Source: Bacteroidales bacterium (GTDB lineage Bacteria > Bacteroidota > Bacteroidia > Bacteroidales > NBLH01). From it: DNA of 11,750 bases. The position numbers and the translations under genes are program-made. Below the pieces are notes generated by a model. It was given only the letters and a program-made list of their open reading frames with translations, made no database searches and was not told the DNA's origin. The stretch is taken from the NCBI GenBank assembly GCA_021647685.1, contig JAKIUH010000097.1:1-11750 (forward strand). Reading direction: 5' to 3'. Below are positions 5,370-11,750 of the stretch, piece by piece (the stretch's first letter is position 1; each line of letters starts with the position of its first letter).

Positions 5370-8300
5370 ATGGGAACAAAATTTAAAGAATACAAAAACC
5401 TTGATTTGTCGCAAATCAATAAAGATGTATTAAAAGCGTGGGAAGAAAATAAAACTTTTGAAAAAAGTTTATCAACAAGAGAAGGAAATCCCTCCTTTGT
5501 TTTTTATGAAGGTCCGCCTTCGGCAAATGGATTGCCGGGCATTCATCATGTTATGGCTCGTACCATAAAAGATGTATTTTGTCGTTACAAAACCCAAAAA
5601 GGCTTTCACGTAAAACGCAAAGCAGGTTGGGATACACACGGATTGCCTGTTGAACTGGGCGTTGAAAAATCATTGGGCATTACTAAAGAAGATATCGGCA
5701 AAACCATTTCTGTAAAAGAATACAATGCTACTTGCCGTAAGGAAGTTATGAAATATACCGGTGTATGGGAAGATTTAACCAAAAAAATGGGTTACTGGGT
5801 AGATATGCAAAATCCCTACATCACTTATGATAATCGCTATATTGAAACAGTTTGGTGGCTGCTTAAAGAATTGTATAATAAAGATTTACTATACAAAGGA
5901 TATTCAATTCAACCTTATTCGCCGGCAGCGGGTACAGGATTAAGTACGCATGAATTGAACCAGCCTGGCTGCTACCGCGATGTCTCGGATACCACAGCCG
6001 TAGCACAATTTAAAGTTGTCAGAAACGAAAAATCCGAATTTTTGTTTAAAGATACAGATACCGATTTATATTTTTTAGCTTGGACAACAACACCTTGGAC
6101 ACTGCTTTCAAATACGGCATTGGCAACGGGAGCAAAAATTACCTATCTGAAAATCAAAACCTTTAATCCCTATACGGGAATTCCGGTAACGGTAATAATG
6201 GCGGAAGATCGTTTCAGAACATTATTTCCCGAAAAGAATGAAGGTTTAAAATTTGAAGATTACAGTAAGGGAGACAAAAATATACCGTATAAAGTTCTCG
6301 GAAAATATAAAGGAAAAGAGCTTGCCGGAATTTCATACGAGCAACTTTTACCCTATAAACAACCCGAAGACGGTGATGCTTTTAAAGTTCTTAACGGCGA
6401 TTTTGTTACAACAGAAGACGGAACGGGAATTGTGCATATAGCTCCGAGTTTCGGTGCCGACGACTATTTTGTAGCGAAACAAAACGGAATAGGTTCGCTT
6501 ACTTTGGTAAATAAAAAAGGCGAATTTATCGAAGGTGTAGGAGAATTCAGCGGAAGACCCGTAAAAAATTCTTATGACCCGTCAATTCCGGAAAATACTC
6601 CGAGTGTTGATGTCGATATTCTCGTTAAGTTGAAACAAGAAAACAAACTTTTCAAAAGCGAAAAATACGAGCATTCATACCCCCATTGTTGGCGAACCGA
6701 TAAACCTATTTTATATTATCCTTTGGATTCTTGGTTTATTAAATCAACGGCGATGAAAGACAGAATGTTGGAGCTGAATAAAACCATTAATTGGCAACCG
6801 CCGGCTACCGGAGAAGGGCGTTTCGGAAAATGGCTTGAAAATTTGATTGATTGGAACTTATCTCGTTCAAGATACTGGGGAACACCCTTGCCTATTTGGC
6901 GAACCGAAGATGCTTCCGAAGAAATTTGCATAGGTTCTTTGGAAGAACTGAAAAACGAAGCGGAAAAAGCGGTAAAAGCCGGATTTATGAAAGAAAATCC
7001 TTTGGAAGATTTTGTTCCGGGCGATTTTTCAAAAGAAAATTATCTTAAATTTGATATGCACCGCCCGTATGTTGATGAAATTATTTTGGTTTCTCCTTCC
7101 GGTAAGAAAATGTATCGCGAAACCGATTTGATTGACGTTTGGTTTGATTCCGGATCAATGCCTTATGCTCAAATGCACTATCCTTTTGAAAATAAAGACA
7201 ATTTAAAACACGCATTTCCGGCAGATTATATTGCCGAAGGTGTTGACCAAACACGAGGATGGTTTTTTACTTTGCACGCAATTTCAACAATGTTGTTTGA
7301 TTCCGTTGCATACAAAAATATTATTGCTACCGGATTGTTGCTTGATAAAAAAGGGGTAAAAATGTCCAAACGTTTGGGAAATGTTATTGACCCGTTTTCA
7401 ACAATCGAAAAATACGGTTCCGACCCGCTTCGCTGGTATATGCTGACAAATGCACGCCCTTGGGATAATTTGAAATTTGACCTCGGCGGAGTTGACGAAG
7501 TAAAACGAAAATTTTTCGGCACACTTTATAATACATATTCATTTTTTGCGCTTTATGCAAATCTTGACGGTTTTAAGTACGAAGAAGCAGAAGTGCCGAT
7601 GAAAGACAGACCCGAAATTGACAAATGGATTATTTCATTATTGAACACTTTGGTTAAAGATGTCAAAAGTTCGATGGATAACTACGAACCTACGACAGCA
7701 GGAAGATTAATTCAAAATTTTGTAACGGATAATTTGAGTAATTGGTATGTTCGCCTTAACAGAAAACGTTTTTGGGGACAAGAATATAACACACACAAAA
7801 TTGCGGCATATCAAACTTTATATACTTGTTTGGAAACCGTAGCCAAATTAATGTCTCCCGCAGCACCTTTTTATTCCGAACAACTATTTGCCGATTTGAA
7901 TTTGGTTTCCGGAAAAAACAATAAATCAGTTCATCTTTCCGAATTTCCTGAATATAAAGAGGAATATGTCGATAAAAAATTGGAAGAAAGAATGGATTTG
8001 GCACAGCAAATTTCATCTTTAACTTTAAGTTTAAGAAGAAAAAGTAAGCTGAAAGTACGTCAACCTCTTCAAAAAATTATGATTCCGATATTGAATGATG
8101 AATTTAAAGAACAAATTGAAGCCGTAAAAGATATAATTTTAACCGAAATTAACGTTAAAGAAATCGAATATCTTAAAGACAGCAGCGGAATTATTATTAA
8201 AAAGCTGAAACCGGATTTTCGAGTAATGGGGAAAAAATACGGTAAATTTGTAAAAGCTATTTCTAAATTACTGTCTGAATTTTCACAAGAAGACATTTCA

Positions 8301-8735
8301 AAATTTGAACAAAGCGGAAATGTTATACTTAATCTCGAAGGAGACGAGTTAACAATAAACATTGATGAGGTTCAGGTTGTAACAGAAGATATCCCCGGAT
8401 TATTGGCTGCAAATAAAGGAACTTTAACGGTTGCTTTGGATACGCAAATTACAGCTGAATTAAAGTCGGAAGGAATAGCACGCGAGATTGTAAATAAAAT
8501 TCAAAATATCAGAAAAGATTCCGGATTTGAGGTAACGGACAAAATAAATATTGATATTGAAAGTAATGAACCGATTAATCAGGCAATTAATAAATACGAA
8601 GATTATATTAAATCTCAGGTACTTGCGAATGAAATAAATATAAAAGACAGTCTTAATCATAACGGAAAAGAGACTGAAAAAATAGAAATTGATGAAAACC
8701 TTTATGCAAAGGTTTCGGTAAATAAAATTCAATAA
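5370..8735 (+). CDS. ileS: Isoleucyl-tRNA synthetase, long type with GIHH active-site motif
   Basis: IleRS charges tRNA-Ile with isoleucine in the cytosol. The 1121-residue protein starts MGTKFKEYKNLDL at the ATG at 5370; the open frame runs back to 5295, but that would place the promoter inside the coding region, and the extra 25 residues look non-native. GPPSANGLPGIHHVMARTIKD holds the first class I signature, here Gly57-Ile58-His59-His60 where HIGH is expected. The CP1 editing domain (about 190-430) has WTTTPWTLLSNTA from 238 and GTGIVHIAPSFGADD at 351-365. WFDSGSMPYAQ precedes the second signature KMSKR at 664-668. The C-terminal third carries the tRNA-binding helical bundle and a long extension (SEGIAREIVNKIQNIRKDSGFEV) typical of the longer, eukaryote-like IleRS; no zinc-binding Cys cluster is seen at the end. 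It is the first gene of an operon with dksA-like and lspA. Confidence 0.95.
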   Translation: MGTKFKEYKNLDLSQINKDVLKAWEENKTFEKSLSTREGNPSFVFYEGPPSANGLPGIHHVMARTIKDVFCRYKTQKGFHVKRKAGWDTHGLPVELGVEKSLGITKEDIGKTISVKEYNATCRKEVMKYTGVWEDLTKKMGYWVDMQNPYITYDNRYIETVWWLLKELYNKDLLYKGYSIQPYSPAAGTGLSTHELNQPGCYRDVSDTTAVAQFKVVRNEKSEFLFKDTDTDLYFLAWTTTPWTLLSNTALATGAKITYLKIKTFNPYTGIPVTVIMAEDRFRTLFPEKNEGLKFEDYSKGDKNIPYKVLGKYKGKELAGISYEQLLPYKQPEDGDAFKVLNGDFVTTEDGTGIVHIAPSFGADDYFVAKQNGIGSLTLVNKKGEFIEGVGEFSGRPVKNSYDPSIPENTPSVDVDILVKLKQENKLFKSEKYEHSYPHCWRTDKPILYYPLDSWFIKSTAMKDRMLELNKTINWQPPATGEGRFGKWLENLIDWNLSRSRYWGTPLPIWRTEDASEEICIGSLEELKNEAEKAVKAGFMKENPLEDFVPGDFSKENYLKFDMHRPYVDEIILVSPSGKKMYRETDLIDVWFDSGSMPYAQMHYPFENKDNLKHAFPADYIAEGVDQTRGWFFTLHAISTMLFDSVAYKNIIATGLLLDKKGVKMSKRLGNVIDPFSTIEKYGSDPLRWYMLTNARPWDNLKFDLGGVDEVKRKFFGTLYNTYSFFALYANLDGFKYEEAEVPMKDRPEIDKWIISLLNTLVKDVKSSMDNYEPTTAGRLIQNFVTDNLSNWYVRLNRKRFWGQEYNTHKIAAYQTLYTCLETVAKLMSPAAPFYSEQLFADLNLVSGKNNKSVHLSEFPEYKEEYVDKKLEERMDLAQQISSLTLSLRRKSKLKVRQPLQKIMIPILNDEFKEQIEAVKDIILTEINVKEIEYLKDSSGIIIKKLKPDFRVMGKKYGKFVKAISKLLSEFSQEDISKFEQSGNVILNLEGDELTINIDEVQVVTEDIPGLLAANKGTLTVALDTQITAELKSEGIAREIVNKIQNIRKDSGFEVTDKINIDIESNEPINQAINKYEDYIKSQVLANEINIKDSLNHNGKETEKIEIDENLYAKVSVNKIQ

Positions 8736-8750
8736 TTTAACAGATAAGTC

Positions 8751-9143
8751 ATGTCAAACAAAAGTAAACTAGAAAACAATCGTTATTCTGATGAAGAATT
8801 ACAGGAATTTAAGGAGATTATCGAAGAAAAACTCGAAAGAGCTCGAAAAGATTATCAATTATTGAGCAGTACCCTTTCACATGAAGGTTCTAATGATATT
8901 CAGGATACTTCGCCGACTTTTAAAGTCTTGGAAGAAGGTGCAACAACTTTGTCAAGAGAACATACGGGGCGACTGGCACAGAGGCAACTTAAGTTTATTT
9001 CTCATTTGGAAGCTGCATTGGTTCGTATTGAGAATAAAACCTACGGAATATGTCGAGACACCGGAAAATTAATTTCAAAAGAACGATTAAGAGCTGTGCC
9101 ACATGCAACTTTGAGTATAGCAGCCAAAAAAAATCAGAATTAA
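8751..9143 (+). CDS. DksA/TraR-family regulator with degenerate zinc finger
   Basis: The 130-residue protein begins with a long charged helical region (about 10-90: EELQEFKEIIEEKLERARKD..., then SREHTGRLAQRQLKFISHLEAAL) and ends with YGICRDTGKLISKERLRAVPHATLSIAAK, the C-terminal element of DksA/TraR proteins. These bind the RNA polymerase secondary channel and, in E. coli, act with ppGpp. Of the four Cys that hold zinc in E. coli DksA only Cys101 remains; the others align with Thr104, Ser122 and Ala125. That is a recurrent state in Bacteroidota members, so it is not evidence of decay. The gene begins 15 bases after ileS and ends 14 bases before lspA, an arrangement I recognise from other Bacteroidota. 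Its effect on transcription in this phylum is not something the sequence shows. Confidence 0.87.
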   Translation: MSNKSKLENNRYSDEELQEFKEIIEEKLERARKDYQLLSSTLSHEGSNDIQDTSPTFKVLEEGATTLSREHTGRLAQRQLKFISHLEAALVRIENKTYGICRDTGKLISKERLRAVPHATLSIAAKKNQN

Positions 9144-9157
9144 CCGAAACTGTAATA

Positions 9158-9763
9158 ATGTCTTTATTTAAAAAATCATTAATACTTGTTTTTTTACTTT
9201 TGCTGATTGATCAGACAGTAAAAATTTGGATTAAAACACATTTTACTCTCGGAGAAAGTTTTCCTGTATTCGGAAATTGGGCAAAAATTAATTTTGTTGA
9301 AAATCCCGGAATGGCATTTGGCTTGAAATGGGGCGGAGATACAGGAAAATTATTATTGAGCAGTTTCAGATTAGCAGCCATTGCAGCATTAATTTGGTAT
9401 TTATATTCAATATCAAAAAAGAAGCTGCCTAAGATTGCTGTTTTTAGTGTTGCTTTAATTTTAACCGGTGCAATAGGAAATATTTTAGACAGTGCTTTTT
9501 ACGGATTAATTTTTTCAAATTCAACATATTATACTGTAGCTCAGCTGTTTCCTGCATCAGGCGGATATGCCGGATTTTTACACGGGTCTGTTGTTGACAT
9601 GTTTTATTTTCCGATGTTTCACGGTATTTTGCCTTCTTGGATTCCGATATACGGCGGCGAAAATTTTGTATTCTTCAGCCCGGTTTTTAATGTTGCGGAT
9701 TCTTGTATTACTATAGGTGTAACTTTAGTTATTTTATTCAGAAAACGATTTGTAAAAGAGTAA
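9158..9763 (+). CDS. lspA: Lipoprotein signal peptidase (signal peptidase II)
   Basis: LspA is an inner-membrane aspartic protease that cuts the signal peptide from diacylglyceryl-modified prolipoproteins. The 201-residue protein has the expected four membrane segments (about 5-22, 63-82, 92-112 and 178-196). The first contains LLIDQTVKIW, and NPGMAFGLKWGG follows it. Catalytic Asp111 lies in GNILDSAFYG and Asp181 in FNVADSCITIG; GSVVDMFYFP is also present. The usual Arg after the first Asp (N-x-x-D-R) is Ser, and the segment SAFYGLIFS with a long loop (GGYAGFLHGSVVDM) is normal for Bacteroidota LspA. The frame is open back to 9050, but the ATG at 9158 starts right before the first membrane helix and avoids overlap with the upstream gene. 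It is the last gene of the operon and is followed by a terminator. Confidence 0.93.
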   Translation: MSLFKKSLILVFLLLLIDQTVKIWIKTHFTLGESFPVFGNWAKINFVENPGMAFGLKWGGDTGKLLLSSFRLAAIAALIWYLYSISKKKLPKIAVFSVALILTGAIGNILDSAFYGLIFSNSTYYTVAQLFPASGGYAGFLHGSVVDMFYFPMFHGILPSWIPIYGGENFVFFSPVFNVADSCITIGVTLVILFRKRFVKE

Positions 9764-9786
9764 ATTGACTTACTGAAATTTTTATC

Positions 9787-9810
9787 GGACGGATTTTTCC
9801 GTCCTTTTTT
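9787..9810 (+). terminator. Intrinsic terminator of the ileS-lspA operon
   Basis: A perfect 7-bp stem, GGACGGA (9787-9793) with TCCGTCC (9798-9804), closes a TTTT loop and is followed by six T (9805-9810). It starts 23 bases after the lspA stop codon. Confidence 0.92.
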
Positions 9811-9906
9811 GTTACCGACTTAGTTATTTTTTATATTTTTAACCTTTTAATAGAAAATTAAATTAAGTTTTTGAAACTTTTGGTGAAAAATTATTAATAC
9901 AGACAT

Positions 9907-11571
9907 ATGAAAAAATTAACACTTCATGTCATTCTTTTTATAAGTTTTACTGTTTTTTTTCTGACAGTTTTGTTTTTTTCTGTTAGTGAACTTGTTTATA
10001 TATACAATTATACAAAAACGGATGCTGAAATTCAATCAATTTTTACGCAAGAGAAATTGATTGAAGAATTAAATTTTGTTTTTGAAACGGATGTAAATCT
10101 CACTCAAATATTAATGATTACCGAAAAGAAAACGGAACTAAACAATCTTCAAAAAAAACATCAGGAAAATTCAACAAAATTTAATAAGAACAAAGACAGA
10201 TTAAGACTGTTGCTTTCCGGCGTAAATGCAGATCCCGGAAATTTAAAATTACTTCGTATTATTGAAGATGCTTCAAAATTGTATAATAAAGAGATTGACC
10301 CTTTAATTTTATCCTTAATTAAACAAAAAGAAAAACTTACGGAAATTCAAAACGATTTTCCGAAAAGTATTAACTCAAAGGATTTTAATATTTTATATGC
10401 AAATATTCATGAAGAGAGCAATCAAATTAATGAAACTTCCGAGATTGTTTCGGATAATTTAATTACGGCAAAAAATATTATTAAAAAAAAGGCATCTGTT
10501 TTGTCAGAACAAAAAAACAATTTGTTAAGAAATGCTGAATTAAGTTTGTTGATTTTTGTCATTATTGTATTTATTTTACTCGCTTTAATTTATGCGTATA
10601 TATCAAAGTATATTTTTCAGCCGACTGCAAAAATTCAAAATTTTGTTGATATATTAGCTGCGGGAGCTTTGCCGGAAGAGGAACATTTTATTGCAGGTAA
10701 AGATATTATTAATATTTCATCGTCTTTAAATAAAGTTGTGGCGAATTTAAAAAAAGCTGTTATTTTCTCAGAAGAATTAGGGAAGGGAAATTTTTCATCG
10801 GAATTTAAACCTGCCGGAGACAAGGATTCTCTCGGAAATACATTGCTTTCATTAAAAGAAAATTTACAAAAATCAAAAACAGAAGAAGATAAAAGAAAAA
10901 CAGAAGAAACTCAAAGACAAAAAACAAATGAAGGATTAACGATGTTTGCAGAAATTCTGCGTCGTCATTCCGATAATCTTCAGGAATTAGCAGACAAAGT
11001 AATTTCTGCGTTGGTTAATTTTACAGGTGCAAATCAAGGGGCTTTGTTTTTTCTTAATGATGAAAATTCCGAAAACATATTTTATGAATTAATCGGTGCA
11101 TATGCTTATAATCGTAAAAAATATCTTTCTAAAGAAATAAAACCGGGAGAAGGTTTAATCGGTGCCGTTGCATTGGAAAAATATACTGTTTATATGACAG
11201 AAGTTCCGGAAGATTATATTGAAATTGAATCCGGTACCGGAAAAGCAAATCCGAAGTCGATACTTATTGTGCCTTTAAAAATTGAAGATAAGGTATTGGG
11301 AGTTATAGAATTGGCATCGTTTAATAAATTTAACAAAGAAGAAATCAAAACAGTTGAGAAAATTGCAGAAAGTATTGCCGGTTCACTTTCGAGTGCTAAA
11401 ATAAATATGCAGACGACAAAATTGAACGCACAATTTCGGGAACGTGTAGAATTATTACAACAAACAGAAAAAGAACTTGAAAAAAGTTTAAGTGAAATTA
11501 AAAACTTAACACGCAAAATTACCCGACTCGAAAGAGAAAATAATCGTTTGCAGAATATTCTTGAAACCTAA
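9907..11571 (+). CDS. Membrane sensor: periplasmic helical domain, HAMP-like linker, GAF, coiled coil
   Basis: The 554-residue protein has a membrane helix at about 8-32, an extracytoplasmic mostly helical region (about 33-212, resembling four-helix-bundle ligand-binding domains), a second membrane helix at about 213-236, and a HAMP-like stretch with a charged helix (about 237-338, SLKENLQKSKTEEDKRKTEE). A GAF domain follows at about 344-495 (GLTMFAEILRRHSDNLQELA, GANQGALFFLND, GEGLIGAVALEK, LIVPLKIEDKVLGVIELAS), then a coiled coil at about 500-552 (ERVELLQQTEKELEKSLSEI). This GAF with its upstream FAEILRR helix is a type that in Bacteroidota normally sits in hybrid kinases or next to PAS domains. 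Here no HisKA, HATPase, GGDEF or methyl-accepting region follows; the frame ends cleanly in a stop. It probably passes a signal to a separate partner through the coiled coil. The 96 bases between the operon terminator and its ATG contain no clear promoter. Confidence 0.82.
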   Translation: MKKLTLHVILFISFTVFFLTVLFFSVSELVYIYNYTKTDAEIQSIFTQEKLIEELNFVFETDVNLTQILMITEKKTELNNLQKKHQENSTKFNKNKDRLRLLLSGVNADPGNLKLLRIIEDASKLYNKEIDPLILSLIKQKEKLTEIQNDFPKSINSKDFNILYANIHEESNQINETSEIVSDNLITAKNIIKKKASVLSEQKNNLLRNAELSLLIFVIIVFILLALIYAYISKYIFQPTAKIQNFVDILAAGALPEEEHFIAGKDIINISSSLNKVVANLKKAVIFSEELGKGNFSSEFKPAGDKDSLGNTLLSLKENLQKSKTEEDKRKTEETQRQKTNEGLTMFAEILRRHSDNLQELADKVISALVNFTGANQGALFFLNDENSENIFYELIGAYAYNRKKYLSKEIKPGEGLIGAVALEKYTVYMTEVPEDYIEIESGTGKANPKSILIVPLKIEDKVLGVIELASFNKFNKEEIKTVEKIAESIAGSLSSAKINMQTTKLNAQFRERVELLQQTEKELEKSLSEIKNLTRKITRLERENNRLQNILET

Positions 11572-11623
11572 ATTGTATTCAATTAAAATAATATTTTCCG
11601 AAGGATTGATTTAACGGGTAAAT

Positions 11624-11750
11624 TTAGTCATCGCCTTTATTCATTATCACAAGATCTTTATTGTATTTTTTTCCGTAAAGATCCCACATTACAATAAACA
11701 ATGCTGTTAAAATCGGTCCGGCAAGAAAACAGATAACACCGAGCCATAAT
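11624..11750 (-). CDS. C-terminal part of a membrane protein, runs off the right end
   Basis: On the - strand an open frame enters from the right edge and ends in TAA (complement of 11624-11626). The 41 visible residues begin LWLGVICFLAGPILTALFIVMW, a membrane helix, and end in a charged cytoplasmic-type tail (KKYNKDLVIMNKGDD). The GP-containing final helix and short basic tail resemble the end of AI-2E-type permeases, but too little is seen to name it. It converges on the sensor gene, whose stop is 52 bases away, and the gap contains no strong terminator (only a 5-bp AATTG/CAATT hairpin near its start). Confidence 0.6.
   Translation of the reverse strand, partial: LWLGVICFLAGPILTALFIVMWDLYGKKYNKDLVIMNKGDD

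Noticed and set aside
5370..8735. Possible codon-use shift within ileS as a sign of recombination
   Set aside because: CCG and GGA codons seem somewhat more frequent after about 6130, but without a computed profile the difference is not convincing and all domains join smoothly.
9050..9157. N-terminal extension of LspA
   Set aside because: It overlaps the end of the DksA-like gene in another frame; ATG 9158 sits directly before the first membrane helix.
9868..9900. Promoter for the GAF sensor gene
   Set aside because: A TTTG is present at 9870-9873, but the expected TAnnTTTG at 19 bases is absent and the start site would fall on the start codon.

Overview
The window reads as a chromosomal segment of an AT-rich member of the Bacteroidota. 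Three things point there. Two promoters fit the Bacteroidota pattern TTTG-N19-TAnnTTTG. The ileS - dksA/traR-like - lspA gene order is one I know from this phylum. The DksA-like protein is of the type that has lost most of its zinc ligands. Every complete gene lies on the + strand; one partial gene enters from the right end on the - strand. I see no tRNA, rRNA or CRISPR array.

Positions 1-445 are a patchwork. First comes about 290 bases of GC-rich sequence (136 G/C in the first 240 bases by my count, in a genome that is otherwise far more AT-rich) that folds into nested, compensating stems and has no coding frame. This looks like a large structured RNA from a mobile element; a group II intron domain or a HEARO/omega-type guide RNA scaffold are the leading guesses, and neither is proven. 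After it come a perfect 8-bp hairpin, a short fragment of a histidine kinase dimerisation helix whose phospho-accepting His reads Tyr, and then, joined at about position 446, a ruvC gene that has lost its first ~45 codons including the first catalytic Asp. Either a mobile-element rearrangement destroyed ruvC here or the assembly is chimeric.

Positions 946-2455 hold an AAA_14/DUF4143-type ATPase gene bracketed by two related palindromes of equal 34-nt core length, with a strong promoter that carries a repeated ATACGATAA motif between its two elements. It looks like a self-contained, possibly mobile and possibly autoregulated unit.

Positions 2571-5128 are housekeeping: an M17 leucyl aminopeptidase and PdxA of vitamin B6 synthesis, closed by a strong bidirectional terminator (5205-5244). 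Positions 5305-9810 form a clear transcription unit: promoter, ileS, a DksA/TraR-family regulator, lspA (signal peptidase II), terminator. Its IleRS carries a GIHH sequence in place of the class I HIGH signature, a swap that has been linked to extreme mupirocin resistance. Positions 9907-11571 encode a membrane sensor (two membrane segments, HAMP-like linker, GAF, coiled coil) with no catalytic output domain. From the right end a - strand membrane protein converges on it, with only its last 41 codons visible.
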